64,000 bases of DNA from NCBI GenBank assembly GCA_002007465.1, contig LNAC01000019.1, forward strand, positions 3,160,236-3,224,235, read 5' to 3'. The notes beneath the pieces are model-generated. The model was not told the DNA's origin, searched no databases, and saw nothing but the letters and a program-made list of their open reading frames with translations. Every line of letters starts with the position of its first letter. Within the stretch, counting starts at the first letter, position 1. Positions 1-12,440 of this stretch are shown here, in pieces. The translations under genes were made by a program, and so were the position numbers. This stretch comes from Ailurus styani (lineage: Eukaryota; Chordata; Mammalia; Carnivora; Ailuridae).

Positions 1-195
1 CAGAAGTTTGTCATCTTCCCAAAATAAAATTATATACTCATTAAATAATAACTCTCCATTCCTCTGTCTTCCCAGCCATGGCAACCAACTTTCTCATTTT
101 CTGTATCCATGAATGTGACTACTCTAGAAACCTCACCTAAGTGTAATCATATATTATTTGTCTTTTTGTGACTTGGTTATTCCACACCAATGTAA
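1..195 (-). repeat. LINE L1M 3'-end fragment
   Basis: The text reads as the complement of an old L1M 3' region: CCAGCCATGGCAACCAAC, then GAATGTGACTACTCTAGAAACCTC, then GTCTTTTTGTGACTTGGTTATTCCAC. The same signature recurs at 62510-62830. It is cut by the left window edge. Confidence 0.7.
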
Positions 196-3100
196 GTCTT
201 TGCTTTACTTGGGGAATTATTTAATCATAAGTGAATTATTATTGCTTAAGATTGTCTTTTTTACATTTATCTTCTGAAAACTTTCATCTGTAGTGGTAAT
301 TATATGGATGTTAACAGAGTAGATAGTGTTATGATAAAATAGGATATTGGAATCGTTAATTAATGAAATACAGACCAAGGTAGAAGTCACTTTATAGTTT
401 GGTGTTTTTAATATTATAAAGACAGTTGAAATATAAAAGAAGGACTTTATTTTAACAGATATGACATAAGAGATAAATGCATTAGGTATTTTAACTAATC
501 TGGTGAAATTCTGGTCATCCTGTATAAGAACATAAATGTCATATTGTAGTGTACCATTTGATATCATACATTATCTGAATATATTAGAAATAGATAAAAT
601 GCAATTTTAGGATAAAATATTAAAGTTCACAGATGAAGCAGTTATCTCACTTGGCTTATATTCTATTTGTGTAACAAATGGTAAATTAATTTTTCTTTCT
701 CAGAATGTATAGATTTCTAGGATTGAACAATAATCCCTAAAAAGGAATTAAGATGTTGATGATTATTTGTTGCCTTGGAGAGAAAATACTGATGATCTTC
801 ATTGCTTCAAAAATAACATTTGTCTTTGATTTAACTGTGGTTTTTTTTTTTTTTGTTTAAATTTGTATCACTTCTTCTTGCTCCTTCTTGGTTTCCTCAG
901 AGACACTTTACAGAGGTACACTTCAGTAAAACCCTTCCGGTAGATTGGTGGCTAAGATTCTTTCAAAAAATCCCAATTAAAAGAAGAAATATGATAGGGA
1001 GTTGGCCTAATGGGAGGTATGCAACTGTATTTGCAAATCTTAGACATTTCCCCACAATTTCGGTGTAACCCTTCAGCTGACAATTAAAATCTTTGTTTTA
1101 TCAGTCATCACCCAACCCTAACAGATGGGTGAAGAATTAATCTGATTTGTATTTTTCCCCACAACTTTCTCTTACACGTTGTAAGATTCTATGATTCACT
1201 TTCAGTGAGTTCGTGAAGATAGTTGGACCTTATAGATATAATATTTATATCCTATTAAAATTATGCCAGAGTAAAACCACAGAACAGAAGAGCTTCTAAG
1301 ACCCCTGTAGAAATTTGAAGACAGTTTTGATACTCCCGTCCACTCGGAAAAAAATCTGCTAATACCGTAATGTTTTTTCCCTTGCCAGGACCCTCCTTGC
1401 CTGGTGTCATTTCTTGAGCTCTCCTGGGAGGAGATTAGTCTAAAACAACAAAGTAGCCAGATGTCTGGTTCTGAGAGAGTCCCAGAGGCCAGGCTACGGT
1501 AGGCAACAGAAACCACTTGGGGCTGAAGATCAAAGATACCTGAGAATTACTTATGGGCACATAATATGTGTCATTCCCATTATTAGCAGTCTGAGAAAAT
1601 TTGTTTCTCTAATTAACCCTTTTGTTGGAGTAACCTTAAATTTTAGTGAGTATATTTCTTTTTGAATATGTTATCTTTTGTGTCGTTTTGAGAAGTGTAC
1701 ATACCAAAAAAAGAGAAATGAAAAGAAACCCATGTGCTTGATTGAAATCTCTAAACACTGGTCTTCTTATCCAAAATAGATGTGCTATCCAGTATATAAT
1801 CCTTTATCATGAAATAAGTGGGCATTAGGGCTCTAAGTCAAAATTACAAATTAATAGTCAGAAACTCCATGGTTTAATGGAGGAAGAGCTGTTCTTAAAG
1901 CCCCAGTCCTTACTTTAAAAGTACAATTATTTCAACTTTTAACTGCTTTAGAGTGGAGATTTTTAGATCACAGCTTCCTGGTCTTAAAATGAATTCAGAA
2001 TAAATCCCAGTGGTGGGAAATCTGTACCTTATTACTAGTTGACCTCTTTCTTTTCACATTGGCATTATAATGAAATGCTAATTAAAATTCTTGCTATCCT
2101 TTACCTGTTTGCTTTATAGATACAATTTTACATTGTGGAGACATAGATGGATTTGGAAAATGTGAATACATTTTCTGTTTTGAGTTTGTTTTAATCCTAA
2201 AGCCTCTAAAAGCTTTTAGCTGAATTTATTCCAAGGCATAGGTAAAAATCTAATTATAACTTTTGATATGTTAGCCTCTAGATGAGAGTATCAGAAGAGA
2301 GAACAAAAGATTTTGGTTGGCATTGCCACTTGTTTTTGTTTTTGTTCAGCATCATCGTGTACCAACAAAATTGTGTAAAAGCCTTATTCCTGCTTTCCTT
2401 GAGATATAATCATAAACCATTGTTATCAAGAGCCAGCTTTAGCGCTTTTAAGTGCTACAACACATTCTTTAACATCTAGTAATATAAACTTGGCATAAAA
2501 GCTGTAAAAATGTCTTTAAACCTAATTGGAGATATGTGTTAGCAATATAGTGCAGAGATTTCATATTCTTTGTGTGGTGGTCAAGGCTTCTTTTAACTCC
2601 TTAAGGAAAATGAAGCTCCTAGGGGTTGTTTGTAAGGATTAATTGATTTATCTCTTTGCTTCTAGATTTAAGTATTGAAGCAAGAATAAAATTGTCTTCT
2701 TGCACAAGGAACTGGAGAGGCAACTGTGTTGTCTTTTTTTTTTTTAAGAGCTGAATTTGTGTTACTTCAGTGACAAAGGGTGATTGGTGTTTTTGTTCTT
2801 TACACCTGTCTTTCTCTTACTGGCTACCCCATTGTCAACAATACCATATACCCAAGACCCAGGAGTCTGGTTATGTGTTTTCCTATTTTGAGTGCAAGTT
2901 GAGTCAGTTACGACCACTGTGCCATAAATATTTCTAAGCTCCAGTTAATGGCTTACTTTAAACAACTAGTATTCAGAGTAACAAAACACTTCCCAGCATC
3001 ACAATGTTCTTGTCAGTTCCTTGGAGTTCGTTATATAGCAGGATTTGATCCGAAGGAATGAGAGTCCTAGTTCTAGGACTGAAGTCCAGTGGTTGAAGGA

Positions 3101-5753
3101 GCATTCCATTCAGAATGTGATGATTCAATATGCATTTTAATTTCTCTTAATTTTAAAAACTTTGGGGTTAAGTGTACAGTCTTAAACGTTTCTTTTTAAT
3201 CTATAGTGGTACGAAAGATCTTAAGAGCTACTTACTTATTTACCTTTTTTACTTGTTTCTTAAATTTCTTTACTTCTAAAGTAACATTTATCCTCACCTG
3301 AGGTTTGGAGGAGTAGCCGAACATCTGTCGCAGTTTAAAATGGTGGTCTTTGACTCAAAGTTGCCCCAGAGTGTGAGGGTGCAAAGTGATAGGATTAGAT
3401 CTTGGCAGATGGGAGGGTCCTTTCCGCAGTGGCAAATGAGGGGTAGCCCGCTGCTCAGGAGGGCACTTTTGGAGGGAAAGTTTTGTTTGGAGTACAAAAA
3501 TGATTATTCTTGAATCCTTATGAGTTTTTACTCTATTGCTATAACAAAGAACAACATTTTAAAAAGAAGGAATAGAAAATTAAGTATTGTCATTGATTGT
3601 ATCCAGTATGAGCAGTTGACAGGAAAGAAATGTTTTAAGTGGAGTATTTTTCCTTTTTCAAGTAAAATTTACATGATTAAATATGGAATTAAACGACAGC
3701 TGATAGATAATCAGATACCTCAGAATATGTTTGGGAAGCTGGGTTTCCGGAAGATATGAGGCTTAGTTATTTTAGCCTGGGGATTTTGCCTGGGGAAAAA
3801 TGTATGTGCCTCAACAGCTAAAGGGCTATTCAGGAAGAAACAAAGTAAAATGGCATCTATTTTAACGTGTAATTTTGCTATTTCATACTTAATTGTATCC
3901 TTGGCAGAAATGTCAAAATATACTAGCTGCAAACCAGCTCGGAAGCCATATCTACATGACCAAATTGAACTGGGTAGCTAAAATCCTTAAGAATCAAATA
4001 GTTTTCCATGGGGAGAAGAGGGTCCTTTCTAGATAATTCTCTGGAGGGTAGGGAATGCTCTAGTGGTATCAAAATGAAGATGTGGTGTATTTCAAACAGA
4101 CGAACATACAGCCTAAGAAATGCTGCTATGGGGAGGGCAGGGGGCAGATTTAAAAGTTGGTTTATCATACTTAAACATGACTATGGATTCTTTCACATCA
4201 TTTTCTACTTCTGTATATTCCCACTTAAATTTAAAATAATACTTTCTTCCTTTTATGTTTAGTTTTTTTTTTTAATTCTAATTGGATCTCAAATTGAATT
4301 GTTCATGCTAGAAATGATACTACAGAACCCCGTGCCTTATTTCCTTCTCTGCTGTCCCTCAGAGGCTCAATTATTCTAGCTGTGCAAACCTGTACAAACT
4401 ATTTAAGTGAAAATCAAGTTCTTACTAATGGACGAGCTAGATTTCTATTTTCTATAAGTGCTTTTCTTTTGTTTACCCTGGAGTGGAAGCCTACCCCATT
4501 GAAGGAATTAAAATGGTAAAGTCTAGACTACAATTTATCCTGCCACTACATGGCTGTTGTTGATTGTTTTTAAATCAAATATCAAGTTTCTGTATTTAAT
4601 GACTTGGAAGATGTATTACATTTTGTCAAAATGTAAGAATTTATGAAGAATAAAGAGCCTCTGGAATCCCCAAAAGATCAAGAAGGGGATATGTATCATT
4701 TTGCTGTTTAATACATATATAAGCATTAATATTTATTATTGAGTTTAGTATTTTGTATTTTCACTTCCATCAACATATAATATAGTATATTATTTAGAGT
4801 CCATTAAACAGCTCAGGGTTTACTCACAGAAAAGAAAATTTTAGGGTTTTTTTTCTTCTTTTATTTGAATTTTCCCCAGGTTGTTTGGTAAACAGTAAAC
4901 AAATTTGTTCACGATGAGGGCATTTACCTTGAATAAAACCCTGTCTGGTATATGGAAGTAATCCATAGAACTGATGAGTTGCCTAATGGTCACCATCATC
5001 TGTTAATGTAATGTACAGACTGTTAATATTAAGAAAACAAAGGTAACCTTGACAGTGAAAATCAGTGCCATGTGCAGATATGGTCCTTGATACTTAATTT
5101 TTACTTAATTATTAGAGTGCACATAAAGCACATCAGGTTGGTTGGCTTTAGTAATAGTATTGGTTTCCTAACATTTAAAATTCATAGAATTGTTAGATAA
5201 ATGCACTTTTGTTTGAATGGAGGATTCATTTTTTATTAAAATAGCCATTAAAAAACAAAAAATCAAAATACAACATTTCTAGAAACTCATTTTCTTAAAG
5301 AAACACTTGATCAGTAGAAAATATTTTCCTAGCCAAATCGGTAGCCTCATGTTCTTTTTAAATAGCATTATTTGGAATACTTTAAAAAGTACCTTTTCCC
5401 CATAAATGTCAAATTATGCCTTTTCTTTGCAACCTTTGTAAGGGGAAATTTTGTTAAGGAACGAGAGCACTGTATTTAATTCAGTGAAATGAATTATAAT
5501 TTCAAACATCTGTTTATGATGTTTTAAAGATGATCTTATACCGTGTATACGTATCTCTTTAGTGAAATATGCCCTTTGGCTTTTTCTTATTTGATAGGTG
5601 TTGTGGCTTGGAAAGAAAGCCACACATAGAGTAAATCAAAGACTCTAGGAACTGAGCAGCATTAAAATAAAACATGCAGTTCATATATGTAAACAGTAAA
5701 AAGCATACAAATGGCCCAACTTTTTAAAAAATTTTCAATGATAACTTAAGATT
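196..5753. other. Intronic stretch with no assigned element
   Basis: AT-rich sequence with short A and T runs (for example T15 near 840-854). I recognised no exon, RNA gene or repeat family. The block 3290-3500 is more G-rich and of higher complexity (GGTTTGGAGGAGTAGCCG…), and could be a decayed LTR or unique sequence. The short open frames here have no family signature. Confidence 0.5.
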
Positions 5754-5767
5754 AAAAAATAGTTTTG

Positions 5768-5971
5768 CGCCTGGGTGGCTCAGTGGGTTAAAGCCTCTGC
5801 TTTCGGCTCAGGTCATGATCTCAGCGTCCTGGGATCGAGGCCCGCATCAGGCTCTCTGCTCAGCAGGGAGCCTGCTTCCTCCTCTCCCTGTCTCTCTGCC
5901 TGCCTCTCTGCCTACTTGTAATCTCTCTCTCTGTATCAAATAAATAAATAAAATCTTTAAAAAAAAAATAA
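5768..5971 (+). repeat. Carnivore tRNA-Lys SINE, young mustelid type (left copy)
   Basis: The SINE starts GCGCCTGGGTGGCTCAG and carries the tRNA-like A and B box region, the CTGCTCAGCAGGGAG hairpin region, a CT-rich tract and an AAATAAATAAA tail. A target-site duplication AAAAAATAGTTTTG sits at 5754-5767 and again at about 6119-6132, that is, beyond the second partial copy. The body is cut off at an N at 5972. Confidence 0.92.
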
Positions 5972-5972
5972 N

Positions 5973-6122
5973 ATCTCAGCGTCCTGGGATCGAGGCCCGC
6001 ATCAGGCTCTCTGCTCAGCAGGGAGCCTGCTTCCTCCTCTCCCTGTCTCTCTGCCTGCCTCTCTGCCTACTTGTAATCTCTCTCTCTCTATGTCAAATAA
6101 ATAAATAAAGTCTTAAAAAAAA
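5973..6122 (+). repeat. Second partial copy of the same SINE (3' two-thirds), probably an assembly duplicate
   Basis: From ATCTCAGCGTCC onward this repeats 5818-5971 almost base for base and diverges only in the CT/A tail. It lacks the tRNA-related head. It is joined to the left copy through a single N, and only the outer pair of target-site duplications exists. Confidence 0.85.
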
Positions 6123-6132
6123 AATAGTTTTG

Positions 6133-7514
6133 CCATATCTTTTGTGATTCTCTACTCTTTCAGCCAATTGTAGTGATCCACACAGTTTCCTCATGGGGGG
6201 ATCGGTGTACACCAAAGCTTATGCTTTGTGGGAACCTTAGAATATGCTTGGATCAGAGTATAAAAAAATCTACATTTCAAAAAGACATTGGTGTAGGATT
6301 TTCCCCCACCTCTGTCCCCTTAAGGAAATAGTGATGACTGCCATTCAGATCTTCCCCACACCTCTGGTCCTCTGTATCGATGGTAAAAACGCTTTGGACA
6401 ACTGATGACCAAGCAGTTAGCTTTACCAACCTGCGCTTTGGTATTTGAAATTTGGTTTTCAGTCTCATTTCCTGCCTACTGCAGCGATACAGCCTTTGGA
6501 CAACTAGACTTTCAAAAGTTAAAAGGCAATAAGTCAATCCCCTGGAAACAATGCAGAAATGTAGATTCACATCGTAAATAAGGAAATGCATTGAGTACAT
6601 TAAACAGACATAGAAAAATGGATTTCTGTCTTTTGTAGTAAGGTAATTGGGCACCACTGCTTGGCAGGAGTTGGTGCTATTGAGCCGGCTGTAGCTGCCA
6701 CAGGTTGATAGGCAGGTGATCAGGCAGCTTCCGCCAGGGTCTGCACAGGAGGCCTACCTAATATGCTGTCTGCCCTAAGGGCCTATGGGAACACAGTTGG
6801 ATTATTATGTTAATGCATGAGCCTGCTGCCCTCTTCCTATCCCAGCTGGGTTCCCTGTTGTTAGGAACTGCTTTGCACTGACAGTGGAGTAATATGCTTC
6901 ATGATTGAAAGGGCAAAGGGGCTTGGAGGAAGAAAAAAAAAAAAAGAATAGGCCTGTACAGATATGTAAATGAGGGAAGGAAATCTGTAGGAAGATTTCA
7001 CTCTGTAGAGAGAAAGTTTATTAGAAAGTTCTTTTTCTTTCCTAGCACTCGGTAAAACCACTCATTTCTTAATTAATTTCCAGGCTTGCTTTCCTTCCCA
7101 ACACTGCCATATAGTACATGGCAGTGTTTTCCAAAACAGGCACTTAGGTTGATTTTTCAGCAGAGATGCTCTAACACGTTGGTACCCAGGTGGAGTGCTG
7201 GTAGTAGTACGTTTTTTTTGCACCTTCATTACTCTTTAATACTCGTCCTACTCTTATCCTACTGTATTTTATAGGAAAGTTATTTTTTTAAGGCACTGAA
7301 GGATTTATATTTTGTATTGATGTCACTTTTACTTTCCTTTATCTTTGATGTGCCTTCGGAAAACTGCATAAACCTGTTTTGGGAGTGGGTGGAGGTGGAA
7401 GTGAGGAAATGGTTGGGTGGGATAGAGGGTATTTTCTTGGGTTTATGAGTTTGGTATGAATGGTAGTTCAAATTGCAGTAGCATGTTGTTTTCAGCTGAG
7501 GTGTTTAATGTTGA
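6133..7514. other. Intronic stretch with no assigned element
   Basis: No exon or known repeat recognised. The part 6660-6900 has higher complexity and GC than its surroundings (GCTGTAGCTGCCACAGG…, AATGCATGAGCC…) and could be a constrained non-coding block. An open frame on the minus strand across 6277-6657 has no protein-like features. Confidence 0.45.
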
Positions 7515-7690
7515 CACCATATCCTAGTGAAAAGAGTGTGGGCTTTTGTGTCCACAGATCTGTACAAATTCTAGCTCTTCTAACTAATAGTTGTCTAATT
7601 TTGGATAAATTGCTTTACATCTCATCTACCTTAGCTGTAAAATGGGTGTAACATGATTTTTAACTGAGAGGATGATAGAAATCATTTTGT
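7515..7690 (+). repeat. MIR SINE fragment
   Basis: The order of degraded MIR landmarks is preserved: AAAGAGTGTGGGCTTT, then a region like 'tctagctct', then TTGGATAAATTGCTTTACATCTC, then GCTGTAAAATGGGTG. Confidence 0.65.
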
Positions 7691-8218
7691 CTGACAGAGT
7701 GAGTAGTCAAAATGCTCACCATAATAAGGATACTTAATTGCTGTTATAACAATTACAATTTTCAACAATTAGACCATTATTTTAATATGTGTGGCTGTAT
7801 ACTTTCAATGGTTTGAAGATTTTCTGTCTTTTTCTATAGATTTGTTTTTTAACCAAGCCTCAACAAATGGAAATGTCTTTAGCTTCAACCAGAATTTGAG
7901 ACAAAAATATTCAGATAGACATTATTTAACTTAAAGGGTTAATGTTAGCATATGTTCTTAAACAATTAGTTTTATAATAAGCCATATTTCAAATGATAAA
8001 AGAAAATTGAATGGAAAAGAAAATCTATTTGGCCAATATTCTAGACAGCTTCTGGAAATACTTTTAGTGGATGCCTAAATTTGGAAGAGTTTACAAATAT
8101 TTCTATATGTTTAACTGTGTCTAACATATTTGTTTATTTAAACGAATTAGAAGTGGCAGTATATAGTTGGGAATTATTTTAAATATATCTCATGTTTTTT
8201 TACTTAGAAGATGTGTGT

Positions 8219-8290
8219 AAAGATGATGTATGCACAGTGCCTGGCTCATTGAGAAATTGAGAAATGATGGTCATTGTTAATTAGTGTCAA
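8219..8290 (+). repeat. MIR 3' fragment
   Basis: The phrase CACAGTGCCTGGCTCATTGAG followed by ATGGTCATTGTTAATTA resembles the MIR 3' end (cagtgcctggcacatag…ttattatt). Confidence 0.5.
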
Positions 8291-8685
8291 TGCATGTTTC
8301 ATATCCATAGACCAACCTGCATTAAGTAATGCTTTGCAGATTTAAAAGGAGGAACTTCAGGGAGATTCTCAAGGTCAGCAAATATAGGAAGTTGGGTGTA
8401 CTATAGGATCCATAGTCTGGTTGGATGGTTACCATATATCTGGTGAAAAGAATTCACATGATTTAAAAATGATCCACTAATCATTTTAACATTCCATTGA
8501 AAACTTTGTGTTAAAGGTTGAGGTAGATACTTTATGCTATATTGGAAAAGAGACTCCTCTCTGAAAAGCAGTTGTGCATTTAACTGTACATATACAGAAT
8601 ATGGGGAAAGGAACTGGTTCTGTCTAAGCAATTCTTTATAGTTATAACAAAATTCTTTTATAACATGTCTTCATATTACCCATTT

Positions 8686-8825
8686 AGTTGGTTACATATA
8701 TGGTGTGTTTGGGCATATGTAGATATGTGTGTATATTTATATATATGTGTGAATATGTGAACACATGAATACATACATATTTATGTATATCTGTGCTATA
8801 TATAATGTGTGCATTATATAAAATC
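8686..8825. repeat. Degenerate TATG/TATA low-complexity tract
   Basis: Interrupted runs of ATATGTG, TATATTTATATATATG and ACATACATATTTATG indicate a decayed dinucleotide/tetranucleotide microsatellite. Confidence 0.65.
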
Positions 8826-9179
8826 TCAGAATCTGACATACCTAGAAATATTTCAAGAGGAGCTCTACTCAAGTACATTCCTTAATAATGGGATTTTAAA
8901 TAATGCATTAAATTTGAGCAATAGTTGTTAACTTGTTAAGATTTTGAAGAAAAAGCATTAGAGGAAGCAATAAGACCGTGAGATAGGTAAAGAATAGTCA
9001 AAGGAGTGTGCCTTTTTTTTTTTTTAATTTCCTTTTTTATCAACCAACAGTACAGGCTGCTTCACTCACTACCTATTGTTAGAATCCAGTTCTACATCTG
9101 CCCCCAATACAACCATTGTACACTGAAAGAAGTACATCACAGAGTAAATAATAAACTGTTTTAAATGAGGTCTACTTTG

Positions 9180-9382
9180 GGGCACATGGGTGGTTCAGTG
9201 GGTTAAGCCTCTGCCTTTGGCTTAGGTCATGACCTCAGGGTCCTGGGATCAAGCCCCAAATTGGGCTCTCTGCTCGGCGGGGAGCCTGCTTCCCCTTCTC
9301 CCTCTGCCTGCCTCTCTGCCTACTTGTGATCTCTCTCTCTGTCAAATAAATAAATTAAATCTTTAAAAATAAATAAATAAGT
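9180..9382 (+). repeat. Carnivore tRNA-Lys SINE, mustelid type
   Basis: A head like GGGCACATGGGTGGTTCAG is followed by the full SINE body, CT-rich tract and an (AAAT)n-like tail. Target-site duplications GAGGTCTACTTTG (9167-9179) and GAAGTCTACTTTG (about 9383-9395) differ by one base. Confidence 0.9.
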
Positions 9383-9535
9383 GAAGTCTACTTTGAAGAA
9401 AATCTATGGAATCTATTAGGTTTAAATAAATGTTTGTCCAGTAACCTGGATTTCTTTAATGTAACTGTGGATTTGACACACTGGTAGTTCCTAATAGGTT
9501 GAATGGTATTAAGGACAAAAGTCTTATTTTATAAC

Positions 9536-9536
<1 letters not shown>

Positions 9537-9579
<43 letters not shown>
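9537..9579. repeat. A-run of 43 nt ending at an assembly N
   Basis: Uninterrupted A from about 9537 to 9579, then CC and an N at 9582, then more A-rich sequence to about 9600. No SINE or L1 body precedes it. Confidence 0.9.
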
Positions 9580-9581
<2 letters not shown>

Positions 9582-9599
9582 NAGAAAAAGAAAAAAAAA

Positions 9600-10549
9600 C
9601 AACGCAGTTCCTTAAACACAGTAGGAATTCATCAAATGCTCATTGACTGAATAATTGGGTCCATATAATAAAGTAGTATAATAGTACTGTAATACTCAGA
9701 TTTTAGTCTGGATCCCAGTGTACCTTGTTTGTCTTACCTCTTCTTAGTACTGCTCTCAGGAAGCATTATCCATGTGCCCTTTGGCAGCTTTCTGAAGCTG
9801 CTGAGTTTACCTTTCCAACCTCTCTGACACCAACAGCAACTAACCTCTGCTTCTCCTGATCACCTTCCTTCCTCCACCAACCATCTCACCTCTTTATACC
9901 CTCCCCACATTGTTATTCTGAAAGGCCAGCATTGGAAAAATGAAGACTGGGTTGAGGTATTCTTTATGGGGAAGCATAAAAGAAACAGCCTCAGAGGGGT
10001 TGTTGGTTCTGTCCTGCTAGAAGCTATCAGCCTCTCTGGTGACTTTGTTGTCCCTCTAGTTGTGTTCCCCATTCACCCTTTGCTTTTCAGGAAACTTTAG
10101 AAACACCCTCAGTGATTCTTTTACTCCAAACCCCAATCCTAACTGGAATCGTTAGGATCCACTCCTCTATAAATGTTTCCCCTCCCCACAAGATTTCTTT
10201 CAGCTTTTTTCAGATGTTTCCCCCAAAGATGATAAAATATTTTTTTGACTTTTTTTCCTTGGGTTATACAAATTTCTAAATATCAGCAAAGAATTCTACA
10301 TAATAGGTTATGATTCTAAAATCGCAGTGAGTTGTAGTGTAAAAAATAAACACTGCATTTTTTCTAAAAGGCTTGCCTTACATCCCCATATCCATCCTTC
10401 TTCTTCTTCCTCCCTTAAAATGATTATTTGTCTCTATTTTTCCAAATTTATGAGAAATTTTATCTCTATTTCTGGGTCCCTAATTTGGCAAGTCATTGAT
10501 TAATTGTTCTCACCACTTAGTAATATGATAATATTGATAATGATAATAG
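9600..10549. other. Intronic stretch with no assigned element
   Basis: Nothing recognised. The block 9720-10200 is C/T-rich on the + strand, with runs such as CTTCCTTCCTCCACC. It has no splice-flanked open segment. Confidence 0.45.
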
Positions 10550-10735
10550 AATTAATAGGTGATATTTATTAAGTACTTACTGGGCTAATAGTTTGTATAG
10601 TCTCAATTATTTTTCACAAATGCTTACAAGTAGATACTAATTTTACACCCATTTCTGAGATAAGGAAAAGGAGGCTTCAAATGGTTAAAGTTGTTCAAAG
10701 TCCTCTCTGTGGAGCTGGATTCAGACCTATGTAAG
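10550..10735 (-). repeat. MIR fragment, antisense
   Basis: Landmarks of reversed MIR appear in order: GATATTTATTAAGTACTTAC, CACCCATTTCTGAGATAAGGAAA, AGGCTTCAAATGGTTAAAG, GAGCTGGATTCAGACC. Confidence 0.7.
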
Positions 10736-11255
10736 CGAAATGTAGCGCCCTCTAGTGCCTACATATCTTACATCTGTTTTAGGTGGTACACTACATACTG
10801 AAACCTAGCCTTCCTTTCCCAACCACCTCCCTCCTGTGTTTGGATTGTGTCCAAATCTATTCTTGTGTAGGAGGTTGTGTCTCATTAGGCATAATCAATG
10901 TCACATAGATCTAGGAGGATGGATCACGGATAAATAAAAGAGAAACCTTTTTTTTAAACTCTGTTTTTCAAAGCTGAATGGGTAGACAGCTTAGTAACTT
11001 GGTATTATCTCATAACAGTCTCGAAGAAAAAAGTAAGAGTCAACATAACTAGCCCTTTTACTAGTAAAGTTTGGTAGTGAAACTGGTGTGAATGGTGAAT
11101 AGTTATCAGGAAGTTGACAGTTTAAGGGCGTGAAAGCCAGAACCAAAGTTTGCATTAGTTTCCTTAAAAATAAACCTACCCTTGGAGCTAACAGTCTAGT
11201 AAGTGTATAGCCAGACCCTGAAGATCAAATGGTAAAGTTACTTGCAGTTAAAATA

Positions 11256-11618
11256 CAGTTGACCCTTATATAATGTGGGTGTTAGTGGCACTGACCCCTG
11301 TGCAGTCAAAAAATCTGTGTATAACTTTTGCCTCCCTAAAAACTTTACTAATAGCCTACTGTTGAATGGAAGCCTTACCAATAACACAAATAGTTGATTC
11401 ACACATATTTTGTATGCTACACATACTATGTATTGTATTCTCACAATAACATCCAACTTTTTCTTAATTTTTTTCAGTATTTCTTGGCTATGCAGTTCAT
11501 CTGTGAGTTTTTCAAATTGTTGCAAATCTCCAAAAAGTTCTCCTATATATTCATTGAAAACGCTCTGCCTGTGAGTGGACCCATGCAGTTCAAACCCATG
11601 TTGTTCAAGGGTCAACTG
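11256..11618 (-). mobile_element. Tigger-like (pogo/TcMar) non-autonomous DNA transposon
   Basis: The element begins CAGTTGACCCTTATATAATG and ends CATGTTGTTCAAGGGTCAACTG, giving terminal inverted repeats around CAGTTGACCCTT, with TA just before the left end. Internal text (AGCCTACTGTTGAATGGAAGCC, ATATTTTGTATGCTACACATAC) is the complement of the 52535-52785 copy, so this one is reversed relative to that. The 143-codon minus-strand frame across it is fortuitous. The exact subfamily name is not certain. Confidence 0.75.
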
Positions 11619-11621
11619 AAA

Positions 11622-11890
11622 ATAAGTCATGGGGATGTAACTAACGGACAGCATGGTGACTATGGTCAATAATAACTGTATTGCTTATTTGAAAGTTTTT
11701 AGGAGAGTAGATCTTGAAAGCTCTCCTCACAAGAAAAAACGTTTTTGTAACTTTGTATGGTGACAGATGGCAATTAGACTTAATGTGGTGGTTATTTTGC
11801 CATGTATACAAATATTGAATCAATATGTTGTATACCTGAAACTAATATGATGTTATACGTCAATTATGCTTCAATTAAAAAAAAAAGGGA
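11622..11890 (+). repeat. LINE L1M 3' UTR end with A-tail
   Basis: Reads as a sense L1M 3' end: GACTATGGTCAATAATAACTG, GAGTAGATCTTGAAAGCTCTC, TTGTATACCTGAAACTAATATG, ending CTTCAATTAAAAAAAAAAGG. It is one of the few L1 pieces in gene orientation, and it abuts the Tigger-like element. Confidence 0.8.
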
Positions 11891-12237
11891 AAAGTTACCA
11901 GATGGAAACAGGGCATAAATTAATAAACCAGATCTTTACTTCATGATAAAGGCAGTCCTGACTACCAGACACTGAGTGAAAAGACAGTGAAGTTATCCTG
12001 GCTTTTCAGCAAACCCATAGATTTGCAGAAAGAACTCTGAAAGCCTCCCTCGACCCCCAGAAATGAAACTTCTTGAAGTATTCTAATCAGGCTTACACCA
12101 GAGATGATGGTGTCTTCTCAGGCCACTGAAATCCCAGCAGCCTGTTTGAGAGGGTTATAGTTAAATGGACGATCGAAGGTAGGTGCTTTGTCCTAGGCTT
12201 TCCTCCTGAGGTTCACATTTATATGACAGTCTTTTTA

Positions 12238-12440
12238 CAAGAGCATGGGTTTAAGCTTAAGTCCTGATTTTAAACCACTGATTCATTTCACTTCCTTTTC
12301 TCAACCACTTACCTTCTCTGAGGCTTATTTTTCACATCCGTAAAATGTAATAACACTTACCTCATGGGGTTATTTTAAGAATTAAGTGAAATAACACCTA
12401 TTGTCTGGCATAGAGGATGGTTAATAAATGTCACTTTTTT
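12238..12440 (+). repeat. MIR SINE
   Basis: Clear MIR landmarks appear in order: CTTACCTTCTCTGAGGCTTA, CATCCGTAAAATGTAATAAC, CTTACCTCATGGGGTTATTT, TGTCTGGCATAGAGGATGG, TTAATAAATGTCAC. Confidence 0.85.

Noticed and set aside
6277..6657. 126-codon minus-strand open frame
   Set aside because: No recognisable domain and no splice or promoter context, and it is antisense inside an intron. Chance is the simplest reading.
11238..11669. 143-codon minus-strand open frame, the longest in the window
   Set aside because: It spans both ends of the Tigger-like element and part of the neighbouring L1M 3' UTR. There is no transposase motif and no plausible start context.
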